DNA of 64,000 nt from Parasalinivibrio latis. GTDB lineage: Bacteria; Pseudomonadota; Gammaproteobacteria; Enterobacterales; Vibrionaceae. The position numbers were made by a program, and so were the translations under genes. Within the stretch, counting starts at the first letter, position 1. Every line of letters starts with the position of its first letter. Positions 34,991 through 44,414 of the stretch are shown one piece after another. Under the pieces are notes generated by a model, which was not told the origin of the DNA, searched no databases, and worked only from the letters and a program-made list of their open reading frames with translations. The stretch spans positions 1,302,001 to 1,366,000 of the forward strand of contig NZ_CP098813.1 of assembly GCF_036825535.1 (NCBI RefSeq). Direction: 5' to 3'.

Positions 34991-36094
34991 TTATTCCTTT
35001 TCACTGTTACACTCTTTAAGTATCAATTCAATGTCTTTGATATTTATTTCAGACTGCGATATGTCCTTTTCCTTGATATGCTGATTAAAACACTTTGCCT
35101 TATTGATGCCGTTTCTTTCAGATTTTTTCATGTATTCTAGCCCTTGTTCAGTCTCCCCTTGGTTTAATAAAATTAAGGAGAGTGAATAAGCGGAATATCC
35201 GTGCCCCTGATTTGCTGCTAATTTATACCAATGTATTGCGTTAGGTACAGACTTTTTATGATGATTTTTTAGAAAATAATATGTTGCTAATTCATATTGA
35301 GCTTCTGAAAAACCAAGCATTGCCGATTTTTTAAGGAGCCTTATATATTCTGTGGTATCTTTATTTTTTAATATTCCTTCACGGTGCATAACAGCAAGCT
35401 TAAATGAGGCTAGAGCACTACCTAAGTTTGATGCTCGATAATACATCTCCGTGCCTTTTGTTAAATTTTTGTCCGTACCCCAACCTTCCAAATGAAAATC
35501 ACCTAGTCTTACCATTGACTTAATAAGACCCTGGTCTGACGCAATCTTATATAGGTAGATTGCTTTTTCTTTGTCTTCCTTAGTTCCAAAACCATAGTCA
35601 TAAGACATGGCGAGATTCTCAGAGCCGTATATACTCCCGTTCTCATGAGCTTGTTTAAACCAATAGAATGACTTGTCGAGGTTTTTCTCTATGCTGCGAC
35701 CTTGGAAATACAGACCGCCTAGTCTATTTTGAGCTATTGAATTACCTTTATTTGCAGCATTTGTATAATACTTTAGAGCTAACTCGATGTTTTTTACTGT
35801 ACCGATACCTTCTTCATAAAAAATTCCCAGCTGAGTCTCTGATATTGTTATGTTCGCATTTGATGACTTTTTAATCCAGTCAAATGCTTTTTTTTGTGAG
35901 TTATCAAGATGTGGGTTATGCAAGTATAATAATCCAAGTTCAAATTGAGCATAGCTATCACCGTCATCCGCTAACTCAGTCAACTCAGCGATATCTTGAA
36001 TCAGAGATGATTCAGTACTAACTTGACTAGGGTAACCATTTGGTATTTGTGCTAGCAGGACAATTATCAAAAGATAATAGCTTTTGATGTTCAT
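34991..36094 (-). CDS. Exported Sel1-like repeat protein
   Basis: 367 residues. A signal peptide (about 1-22) precedes roughly eight or nine Sel1-like repeats of 33-37 residues with the pattern A-x-x-x-LG-x-x-Y-x-x-G, e.g. AQFELGLLYLHNP, AQNRLGGLYFQGR, SMVRLGDFHLEGWG, and AQYELATYYFLK. Such alpha-solenoids bind other proteins. Exported ones serve as adaptors, and some lie in toxin-immunity clusters. It starts the small operon with the helical protein downstream. Its AT-rich codons match the island rather than the flanks. Confidence 0.85.
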   Translation of the reverse strand: MNIKSYYLLIIVLLAQIPNGYPSQVSTESSLIQDIAELTELADDGDSYAQFELGLLYLHNPHLDNSQKKAFDWIKKSSNANITISETQLGIFYEEGIGTVKNIELALKYYTNAANKGNSIAQNRLGGLYFQGRSIEKNLDKSFYWFKQAHENGSIYGSENLAMSYDYGFGTKEDKEKAIYLYKIASDQGLIKSMVRLGDFHLEGWGTDKNLTKGTEMYYRASNLGSALASFKLAVMHREGILKNKDTTEYIRLLKKSAMLGFSEAQYELATYYFLKNHHKKSVPNAIHWYKLAANQGHGYSAYSLSLILLNQGETEQGLEYMKKSERNGINKAKCFNQHIKEKDISQSEINIKDIELILKECNSEKE

Positions 36095-36612
36095 ATTAAA
36101 TTAATAACCTTTCAATTATTGGTTCAACTGTACTAATGTAATGTGCAATTGTCTATTATAATTCAACTAACATTGTGTGATAACGAAGATATATTGTCTG
36201 AGGTTTTATCATCATTTAAATTTACACCAAACGTGTTATTTGAATTTTCTAGTTCTATCTTGTAGCGCATCAGTGATAGTAGATACATGAGCGAGCACTT
36301 AATTGACTTAATGATGTGAACAGCTTAAAAATTGGAATAATATAACCGATATATAACCGAATATAATGTTGAGGAGTTAAGGTTGACTGAAACTACCAGC
36401 ATTGCGAATGGCTCAAGAAGTAGCTGTTTGTACGAGTCACTTGAGCAAGTTCGAGACATAGTATAGGTCTGAACACCCTACGAAGACAGGCCACACAGAA
36501 AAACTTAGAAAATATTTTGCTGGGTGAATACAGGCGCAGGCTGAAGGCCTTTGGGTAGGTTATCTTGTTCACGCTGAATTGAACAGTAGCGCACTGATGA
36601 AAATATTTTTTA
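36095..36612. other. 518-bp AT-rich intergenic region
   Basis: Between paralogue B (ends 36613) and the Sel1 gene. There is no supported gene or RNA. It probably contains the promoter of the Sel1 operon and decayed DNA. A GC-richer patch near 36460-36600 might be a remnant of an older insertion, but I cannot name it. Confidence 0.5.
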
Positions 36613-37173
36613 TCAATTTCTAAAGATGTCCATATCTCTGTTTTCTCTGTTAAGCTTACTATCGTTTACTAGATTCTTTAGGTGTTTAACATGTTTGTAG
36701 TATTGAATGACACTAAGTTTTTTCTCTGAGACGCTATTTTTAATTTCTGGTATTTCAAAACCAATGAATTCACTAAATCCAACGTAGCGTTTATTGTTTA
36801 TAATTGCTTCTATTCCTACAATTATATCTTCCTGTTTATATCCATTTAAATTTAGTGTTGGATGCTCAATTCTTTTAGATGTAATTAAGTCAGCTTTCGG
36901 GTTCAGTATTAAAAGAAGCACATCTAATTGATTTAGAATAGCACCAGTCCATTCGGCTTTAACCCAATCATTTTCGTCGTTGGTATTATCATAAGAAAAA
37001 ATCACAAATGTCTTCCCTTCATCAAATACTATATTTTTGATGCAAACACTATTTATTGGCTCAATACAGGCGTAGAAATGTTTAGTTAAATTACTACTCT
37101 CAAGGGTAACTTCATTCGCGTTGGAGCTAAATGAAAGAAGTGTATATAAAATCAGAGAATGCGCTATTTTCAT
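36613..37173 (-). CDS. Exported hypothetical protein, paralogue B
   Basis: 186 residues from the ATG at 37173 (a TTG at 37179 is an alternative). The signal peptide (MKIAHSLILYTLLSF) is cleaved near NAN-E. The mature protein is a diverged paralogue of the one at 33415-33984, sharing the LDVLLLILNP and IIVGIEAIINN blocks and overall length. There is no known domain. Two cysteines close to the N-terminus (CIEPINSVC) may pair. The C-terminal 40 residues are Lys/Asn-rich. Function unknown. Confidence 0.6.
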   Translation of the reverse strand: MKIAHSLILYTLLSFSSNANEVTLESSNLTKHFYACIEPINSVCIKNIVFDEGKTFVIFSYDNTNDENDWVKAEWTGAILNQLDVLLLILNPKADLITSKRIEHPTLNLNGYKQEDIIVGIEAIINNKRYVGFSEFIGFEIPEIKNSVSEKKLSVIQYYKHVKHLKNLVNDSKLNRENRDMDIFRN

Positions 37174-37179
37174 AAACAA

Positions 37180-38318
37180 CTCAAAAAGGGAAAGTACTGA
37201 TAAAAAGTTTGATTTTCGATTATATCAATATTAATTTATAAATAATGATACTTTATATGGCTGAGAATTGTTAGATTAACTTTGTAGCTATGAATTCCTA
37301 ATTATCTAAGAAATATAAACCATTATCGAAGTCAAACGAAATTTTTTACATTCGTAAGAATGAGTCGCAATCTATCAAGGAAAATTACTAAACTTATCGC
37401 TCGTTTAGCTGAAATGTCCTGTACGATTGTATTTCAGTGAACTTTAAAGCAGTTAAAGGATAATTTTTAATATTTCTTGTGTTTCTATGGCTGCACGTGT
37501 TACCCAATAAATTTTAGGATATTATTTGCAGACAAAATCAATGGTAATAAATAACAATCATTAAAATGGTAAACCAAAAGTAATATATGGAATAGACTTT
37601 CTGAGATAAGTATTGAAACAAGGATTGTAAAGGTTGGAAAGGTACTTATTAGTGTAATAAAAGTCACCTAACATGCAGATGATGGAGCAAATTGACAACA
37701 AAATTACTGTGGCATTAATAATCATCGTTCTTTTTAACATGCAAAATTAACACAGTCACTTTTAACCGATTTAGGGGTAAATCGCTTTCTGTTATCATAA
37801 ATAGCACAAACTTTAGTGTGCTTTAATCTACTAATCTCAACTAAATAGCTGTTCATAAATGTAGATATAATAGGTGTGAGGAGCACAGTCATAATTCCAC
37901 GCACCGCAACTATATAGGCAATAATGTGTACACTGTGTCACAGAGGAGCAATGATGCTTAATATTGGATGTTTTAATGTGCTTGTGTTCATTAGGTTTTG
38001 ATTTCGGACACGCTACCGCCGATCGTAGTTAAACGACACTATGTAATAAGTTGCATCTGTGAGGAAGTAAATGTCACACCAGATGTCAGTTTTAACAGAG
38101 GACTTTGGAAAAGATAGTGTTTGAAAATGATTCATTTCAATATGAGATATCGCAGTATGAAAGAAAAATCATATTGAACAACATGATTTTTATATGAACA
38201 TCATCAACAACTGACTGCCTGTTTTAATTGCGGTAGCCACTTGTTAAGTTTGATGAGGGCAGCAACACGATGAGTTTGGCTGCTGCGTAGGTTAGATCGC
38301 CCAGAATCCAGTACCTAC
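37180..38318. other. 1.1-kb AT-rich stretch without a gene
   Basis: No frame of convincing length or ribosome site on either strand. It contains repeat copy B at 37306-37415. Around 38010-38040 the segment ACACGCTACCGCCGATCG is GC-richer than its surroundings and might be a transposon scar. The whole stretch looks like decayed accessory DNA at the edge of the island. Confidence 0.5.
37306..37415. repeat. Diverged direct repeat, copy B (upstream of paralogue B)
   Basis: Counterpart of 34157-34271, lying 133-242 bp upstream of the paralogue B start. Shared blocks are GAAATTTTTT and ATTACTAAAC. Confidence 0.55.
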
Positions 38319-40190
38319 CTAAAGTTTGTCATCCGGGAGTAATGGCGAAATCGGTACTTCGAGAAAGCAAGCAATAACCCGATATAGCTCTGCTTCATCA
38401 ACTGATATTTTCCCATCACTCTCAATAGCATATCGGCAGGCCTCAAGAAAACGTTCCTTATGCAAAGGTTTAAGTTGCACCATTTGCTGAAGTGCAGCTT
38501 TAGTCGAATTCCAGTCTTCTTTTTGGTTGAGAAGCTTTGCTTCCCCAATATCAAGATGTGCCTTCGCCCGTGAAAAAGCCAGTTCCGCATTGTTGTCATC
38601 AGAGTGGCAAACTCGAGCCAGTTGATTCAATACCCACGTTGCGCTGTCTTGGATGTCGCGAAGGGTCTTATTTTGCTTTGTGTAAAGCGGGAATGACCAA
38701 AGCAATTTCTCGGTCAGGCTGATAACACTCCACTCCGCAAGTGAATAACGATTGTCGCTACGGGAAAGGGTTTCCAGAACATCAAGTAATTGGTTTTTCT
38801 GGGTGTCGCTGAGTGATTTTAGAGCAGGCGTCGCCAACTCAAGCAGTGCCAACCGGGTTTGAGGGGGCACTGCAAAGTCGAGCCAGCTATTCTTTTTTTC
38901 CTGTGCTGCCGAACCAAGGTATTCCGTAATAATTTCGCGTTGTGCTTCACTGCCGTCAAAGATGAGCAGGATAGGGATAAACCTGGCGCTGAATGGGTCA
39001 CGGGCAAGCGCAGCCAGTTCAATAGGGATTTGGGAAATTACACGTTCGCCATACGTACCTATCTGTGTTGGGGGCATTGCCCCTTCAATAACCGAATCCA
39101 GAGGTACATAGCTGCTGCCTGCAAATGACCGCGTTGCTCCACCAAAGGATGAAACCGTTGAATGGTTTGCATGTGCAGTCCCTGCACCAAATGTCCCATC
39201 CCTGCCCGGTTGAATTCGCCGAATTCTAGCTTCCAAAGGGGGATGCGTGGCAAACAAGTTGTTTAGGCCAACGGCCTGACACTGACCAAACATCATATGG
39301 CTGGCTTCTTTGGCGGAGTTTGAATACAACAGGGACTTGGATGCGCTGGCTCCAATTTTGAGTAACGCCCCCAGAATGCCTTGGTCGTTACGGGTGAACT
39401 GCACGGCGCTGGCATCGGCCAGAAATTCTCTCTGCCGGGAAATGGCGGCCTTTATCATGGAACCGAAGAATGTGCCTATCCAGCCAACTATTAAGAATGC
39501 CAGTCCAATAAGCATAATCGCCGCCGCCCCTTTGGAATCAGAAGATCTGGAACGGCGTGAACTGGAGGAGGACATCTCAAGAACAAAGGCACCTATCTGC
39601 CCTAGGAACATGATGCCAAATAAATACGCCATCAAACGCGTATTAATGCGCATGTCACCGTTTAATATATGGCTGAACTCATGGGCTATTACACCCTGGA
39701 GTTCATCCCTGTTGAAGGCATCGAGCGCACCCTGTGTGATTCCAACAACTGCGTCATCTACACCCATCCCCGCTGCGAACGCATTGATACCCGGTTCATT
39801 TTCCAGCAGGTATACGGGCGGAACAGGCATTCCTGATGCAATTGCCATTTCTTCGACAACATTGAGTAACTGACGTTGTTTTGGATCCTGACTGTTTGAA
39901 GATACCAGCCTCCCGCCAAGTTTTGTTGCGATTGCGGTGCCACCACTTCTGGCGAGCTCACTAAGGCGGATCAGCATTGCACAAAATACAACCAGTGAAA
40001 CGCCGGCAAAACATAATAAGCTGTACTGAAGCAGTTGCGCTTCATCAACGTAGTTTTCGGAGTAGTGTAGTGATACTGCTCCGACGATTAGGCTCAAAAT
40101 GACACTGATAGCAACCACTGCAAGAAAGAACAGCATGACCAGTAACCCGGTTCTTTTGCGGGCTTTTTCCTGATGGGCGAAAAAATTCAT
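38319..40190 (-). CDS. M48-family membrane metalloprotease
   Basis: 623 residues. Two membrane helices (about 15-40 and 55-75) precede the protease domain with HEFSH (His170, Glu171, His174) and a downstream Glu in REFLADASAV. Further helices flank the catalytic region (about 185-205 and 222-250), as in HtpX-like enzymes. A C-terminal extension of about 300 residues beyond the protease is cytoplasmic, helical and ends in a TerB-like helix bundle (YAIESDGKISVDEAELYRVI). The start overlaps the lemA stop (TGATG), so the genes are coupled; the LemA-M48 pairing is common. It probably degrades damaged membrane proteins. Confidence 0.9.
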   Translation of the reverse strand: MNFFAHQEKARKRTGLLVMLFFLAVVAISVILSLIVGAVSLHYSENYVDEAQLLQYSLLCFAGVSLVVFCAMLIRLSELARSGGTAIATKLGGRLVSSNSQDPKQRQLLNVVEEMAIASGMPVPPVYLLENEPGINAFAAGMGVDDAVVGITQGALDAFNRDELQGVIAHEFSHILNGDMRINTRLMAYLFGIMFLGQIGAFVLEMSSSSSRRSRSSDSKGAAAIMLIGLAFLIVGWIGTFFGSMIKAAISRQREFLADASAVQFTRNDQGILGALLKIGASASKSLLYSNSAKEASHMMFGQCQAVGLNNLFATHPPLEARIRRIQPGRDGTFGAGTAHANHSTVSSFGGATRSFAGSSYVPLDSVIEGAMPPTQIGTYGERVISQIPIELAALARDPFSARFIPILLIFDGSEAQREIITEYLGSAAQEKKNSWLDFAVPPQTRLALLELATPALKSLSDTQKNQLLDVLETLSRSDNRYSLAEWSVISLTEKLLWSFPLYTKQNKTLRDIQDSATWVLNQLARVCHSDDNNAELAFSRAKAHLDIGEAKLLNQKEDWNSTKAALQQMVQLKPLHKERFLEACRYAIESDGKISVDEAELYRVIACFLEVPISPLLPDDKL

Positions 40191-40780
40191 CAGAAAGTGA
40201 CCTTGGGCGCTTCCTGAATGGCTTCACTGTCAGCGAATTCCAGCAGCTTTCCATCAGTGAAATTAAACATGTTGGAAAAAAATACCGGCGGAAAGGTTTG
40301 CTTGTATGTGTTGTAAGTTGTGACTGAATCATTGAATGCCTGACGGGCAAATGAAACCCTGTTTTCTGTACTGGTCAGCTCTTCCTGCAGGTTTTCCATT
40401 GTCTCGTTGGCCTTCAGTTCCGGGTAGGCTTCAACCACCACACTGAGCCTGCCCAGCGCACCTTGAAGCTGGGATTCCGCCATTGCAAGCTGGCTAATAG
40501 CATCGGCACTTTCAGGATGTTCACTCGCGGTTTTTAAACCTGAAATCGCCTGGTTCCTCGCCTGGATAACCCGTTCATAGGTTTCTTTTTCATGCTCCAT
40601 GTATCCCTTAACGGTTTCCACAAGGTTAGGGATAAGGTCATATCGGCGTTTAAGCTGAACTTCAATCTGCGCAAAGCTGTTTTTGAACTGATTGCGCAGG
40701 GTAACAAGTCGGTTGTATATGGAAATAGCATAAAGAAGTACAAGAACAGCGATACCAACAAATACGAGCAGGGCAGTCAT
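40190..40780 (-). CDS. lemA: LemA-family protein
   Basis: 196 residues from the ATG at 40780, which has AAGGG eight bases upstream; an upstream ATG at 40813 adds 11 residues without a signal. A single N-terminal membrane helix (about 2-20) is followed by the conserved NRLVTLRNQFKNSFAQIEVQ and RRYDLIPNLVETVKGY, then a long helical bundle and the C-terminal TYNTYKQTFPP. LemA proteins are anchored in the inner membrane with the helical domain outside. They often occur next to M48 proteases, as here, where the stop and start share a base. Confidence 0.93.
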   Translation of the reverse strand: MTALLVFVGIAVLVLLYAISIYNRLVTLRNQFKNSFAQIEVQLKRRYDLIPNLVETVKGYMEHEKETYERVIQARNQAISGLKTASEHPESADAISQLAMAESQLQGALGRLSVVVEAYPELKANETMENLQEELTSTENRVSFARQAFNDSVTTYNTYKQTFPPVFFSNMFNFTDGKLLEFADSEAIQEAPKVTF

Positions 40781-40959
40781 ACGGTTTCCCTTTCCAAAGA
40801 AGTGACGATCCATTGACAGGTATTCTTGGTTGTTTGTGGTATTAGTGCAATAAGTGCCGTGTTGCTCACGGGGTTGCGTGCATATTTTTCGATGTAAGTT
40901 GGGTTCCTGAGCAAGATAGGCGTGAGGATGAATACGGAATGATGTTTGCTATTTTGACG

Positions 40960-43821
40960 TTAATCACTGGCTTTTCTTCTTCTCACCAACACCACCCCAA
41001 TCAACAAAACCAGCAGTGACGCTGCAGAACCACCTCCGCCGCCTCCTGAACCTGAGGATGGTGGTGTGGGTGTTGTCAAGCCAGCATTGACGGACTTAGT
41101 CCGCTCGCTGACTTTGATATTATCTTTGTAGACAGCGTGACGAACCGTAAAGGCTCCGGCAGACCCATAGTTGTAGGTGGGGTTTGCTTTGTGCGAAGTC
41201 TTGCCATCACCAAATTCCCACCAGTGATTGATGTCTTCTACGCCGGTGTTTGGCGGGGTCTGTAGGTTGTGGAAAAAAGTTACAGTGTTTCCGGTACTTA
41301 TCGAATGTGAAAAATCTGCCGAGTATGTCTGTGGTATGTCTTCAATATGAATGACCAAATCGATAATTTGGCCTTCCCTTGTATGACCGCACTCAGAACT
41401 CAAGGAATAACTGCTGGCCAATGCGAGACGAATAAATATAGGGCCGCTTTTTAAATCGTTTGGTAAAGCCAGTGTAAGCTGTGGACTATTAATGGGCTGA
41501 TCTTTAATCAACCATTCATTATCAGTCAGAAAACCGTTTCGATCGACGTCTACAAGGAAGTTTGCATTGGTTCCCACAGCATTGTTGGCTATTTCAATAT
41601 TCAGGGTTCTTGCGGATGTGGAAATAGACGTTTCGATTTTCTGGTAATCAGTGTTGGAGAGAGGAACATCGGTTCCGGATACGATAAGTGAATCAGTGTG
41701 AATGATGGGAACGTTTCTTGTCGGTTCGCACCGCAGTGTTTTACCCCGGCTGAAGTATGTCCGATATCCTTCTAGTTTTCTTCCATCACGCATATTTGCG
41801 ATTAACTTTAATTTCACCATTTCCCGGGGTGAGAAGTTTTTGATTCGGTAAATCTGCGGATAAGCTGGCAACCCTGAGGTTGATTCCCAGTACTCGGAAG
41901 ACAAACCTTCCCAATGCAACTCAAACGAGTCCATGTCATCTAGGTTTAATGATGAAACACCAAACCCAACAGTGTCATATTGTATTTCGCTGGCAAATGA
42001 CAGGGTTGAAATACCGGTTGACGGCGCGAAGATGCCGACAGCGTGAAGAGCCGAATCGATCTGTTGTTTGAGTGTTTCGGCGTGGTTGGGAATGTTCGGG
42101 TTTGCCAGTGCATTTGCCTGAAGCAAGAAACAGGCACCTGCGGTGTCAAAATCGGTGTTGACCGTCCAACAAGTAACGTTGGCGCGCAGTACCAGTTTAA
42201 ATGCCTGCTCGACAGACCAATTATGTTCCTTTACCAGTTTATAGAAAAACTTCCTCAGCGCACCGCCGTTGGAATGAGGGCCTTTGCCGGGGGAGTAATC
42301 CCGAGCGTCATCAATACTTTTAGCATCCCAGGAAGGCACTTCGAAATAACGCGGGGCCTCATTGTAGGGTACCCAAACGTCCCAACCGTGCCACCAACGA
42401 CGATTTTTTTGATACCGAGGATCACCATCTCGTCGTTTGTCCTGATAGAACTGAGAATGTTTAAAACCACCGGTCATATATCTTTCGAAGTAGTCCTCGA
42501 CGGCGAGAGCACTGATATCAGAAAAGCCTTCATTAATTGCACCGGGGTAGCCTTTTGAAGCTAACCCACTGTTCCAAAACGTAACTGCATGGCCAACCTC
42601 GTGGCCAACTATATCGAGTGTTGTGTGTATGTAAAAGTCTAAAGAAATTTGACCATTTCCATAGTGAACAGCATCGTCATTCCAGTACGCATTACTCAAT
42701 TGCCCCCCCATTATGTTGAGGGCATTCGTTCGTTGCTTGAGTTTTTTAAGGCAAAAGCCGTTAGGGTCACAGTCTACAGTTTGGGCGGGGAAAAGTTCTC
42801 GCAGATATTTGTGGTACATTTGCATAACCACTCCGCCGTGAAAATGTGCATCGTTTAAGGCCGAATAACTGAAAAAATCATAGTAGCTGTCATTGATATT
42901 TGAGGGTTCATATAATTCGGCGTTGGCTGAACAAGGATATGCATAAGGCGTATTATTGTTTTGATTAGAACGAGTATTTTCAATAGTTTCTACGTAGGGG
43001 TTATCCAGATGACAAGTATTCCCATTTTTGGTAACGACATAAGGGTAGCCACCGAAGGCTGAAAATATGGTGCTGTTGGGATCGGCAAAAACAATCTCGT
43101 TTGGGGCTGGGGAAGTGTTCTCAAATCGGTACGCTTTACAGTTTGTCATGCTGTCTGGTGAAGGGGAGTAGCACACTTGCCCTAGTTTTTCGTTACCTCC
43201 GATACCACCACCAGTTACCAACTGAGGACTTCTGTCTAACTCGTCACTCTTTTTAATGATTTCCAGCGTTTCCGCATGGAAAATGTATTCCATTCGCGTA
43301 CTTAAAGTGCTATCTCTTGGCGAGCCTTTAACATCTACACGGAAGACAGGTTGTAATGTATTTTGGTCAATAAGAAATGCATTCTGAATATCTGATAAAA
43401 AATAGGAAAAATCTTCTCTGAGTACGCTTTTTATTTTTTCTTTTGAGTTTTCTAAATTAGAGAAATTGAATAATGATGTGTCGTCAATAAGTGCATCTGA
43501 AAGATAATTCCCCATCGCCTGGATAATCCCCCTATCTTCACTCCTTGCGATTACGACGTTTCCATCTATTAATGGGATTCCGGAAATATAGGTTTCATAG
43601 TGCTCAAAAGAGGGATTCCCATGGATGGTCTTTACATGCTTCAACGATATGTTTTTGCTTGTTGTTTTTTCTATTGAGTATGAATGTTTCTGAATGTCGA
43701 TGAGGCTGTTCAAATTACTCCATAGGTGTTTCTGGTTCAGCAAAGCTTGGGTCTCTATCCCAAAGCACAGTGAAGAAAATAGAGAGATAATTAGCACGGG
43801 ATAATTTGTGTATTTGATCAT
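40960..43821 (-). CDS. Secreted M4 (vibriolysin-like) metalloprotease with PKD domain and GlyGly-CTERM
   Basis: 953 residues. Signal peptide about 1-21, then an FTP/PepSY-like propeptide (to about 200). The catalytic M4 domain has HEVGH (His407, Glu408, His411), the third zinc ligand Glu431 in NEGFSD, and PHSNGG, which carries the transition-state His. A beta-rich region follows, then a PKD domain (about 845-920, WWEFGDGKTS and YNYGSAGAFTV). The end is a poly-Gly/Ser stretch, a membrane helix and a basic RRRK tail: the GlyGly-CTERM signal, cut by rhombosortase and associated with type II secretion. It degrades extracellular proteins. It lies just before the Tc locus on the other strand. Confidence 0.93.
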   Translation of the reverse strand: MIKYTNYPVLIISLFSSLCFGIETQALLNQKHLWSNLNSLIDIQKHSYSIEKTTSKNISLKHVKTIHGNPSFEHYETYISGIPLIDGNVVIARSEDRGIIQAMGNYLSDALIDDTSLFNFSNLENSKEKIKSVLREDFSYFLSDIQNAFLIDQNTLQPVFRVDVKGSPRDSTLSTRMEYIFHAETLEIIKKSDELDRSPQLVTGGGIGGNEKLGQVCYSPSPDSMTNCKAYRFENTSPAPNEIVFADPNSTIFSAFGGYPYVVTKNGNTCHLDNPYVETIENTRSNQNNNTPYAYPCSANAELYEPSNINDSYYDFFSYSALNDAHFHGGVVMQMYHKYLRELFPAQTVDCDPNGFCLKKLKQRTNALNIMGGQLSNAYWNDDAVHYGNGQISLDFYIHTTLDIVGHEVGHAVTFWNSGLASKGYPGAINEGFSDISALAVEDYFERYMTGGFKHSQFYQDKRRDGDPRYQKNRRWWHGWDVWVPYNEAPRYFEVPSWDAKSIDDARDYSPGKGPHSNGGALRKFFYKLVKEHNWSVEQAFKLVLRANVTCWTVNTDFDTAGACFLLQANALANPNIPNHAETLKQQIDSALHAVGIFAPSTGISTLSFASEIQYDTVGFGVSSLNLDDMDSFELHWEGLSSEYWESTSGLPAYPQIYRIKNFSPREMVKLKLIANMRDGRKLEGYRTYFSRGKTLRCEPTRNVPIIHTDSLIVSGTDVPLSNTDYQKIETSISTSARTLNIEIANNAVGTNANFLVDVDRNGFLTDNEWLIKDQPINSPQLTLALPNDLKSGPIFIRLALASSYSLSSECGHTREGQIIDLVIHIEDIPQTYSADFSHSISTGNTVTFFHNLQTPPNTGVEDINHWWEFGDGKTSHKANPTYNYGSAGAFTVRHAVYKDNIKVSERTKSVNAGLTTPTPPSSGSGGGGGGSAASLLVLLIGVVLVRRRKASD

Positions 43822-44414
43822 TAGTATGCCTTATATATAATTAGTTATGCTAATAAAGCACTGAATATTAACGGTAAATACAATAGAGGCTCATGAGTTG
43901 CTCGTCTATATGGTTGTTTGAAAAAATTACATTAAATTTTTATTTCGATGGAAGTTTTTAACTACGCAGTGTTTTTGTTTTTGGAAATTGTTTTAGTTAA
44001 GAGACATAGGAATGACTATGTGTATCTGTACTTGTATCTGTGAATTTGGGTTCATGAATGTGAATTTGAAATTTTTATATTTTTAACGAATTAATTCTTG
44101 AATGAATAAAATCGAGTTATGTAGTGATTGTGTTGTCTAATTTTGAATAAGTGGGTTGTTTGGGCGTCTTTTTGCCTTTTTGATTGTTTGCTGCCTTATT
44201 TTTAAGAGAGTCGATAACATTGAGGTATTTGATTCTGTGGTCTAACTTGTTGTTCTAAATGTCGAAAAATTAAACCCATATGTTTGAATTGGTTGATGTC
44301 CAAAAGTTGGTTGTTTGGGAACTTTTAGATTGTCATAAAGTTTAAAATACACCTCGTGCTTGGTGGGAATATCTACCCGCTGAGTAACATACGATTTGGC
44401 TGGGAGCTAATTGT
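43822..44414. other. 593-bp AT-rich divergent region upstream of the Tc toxin operon
   Basis: Between the M4 protease (minus) and the TcBC gene (plus). No ORF is supported. It is markedly AT-rich relative to both genes and must hold the promoter of the toxin operon. GGGAG lies eight bases before the toxin start codon. I see no clear operator. Confidence 0.55.

Noticed and set aside
38010..38040. GC-richer patch that might be an insertion-sequence end
   Set aside because: No transposase fragment or matching inverted end is visible nearby; too short to classify.
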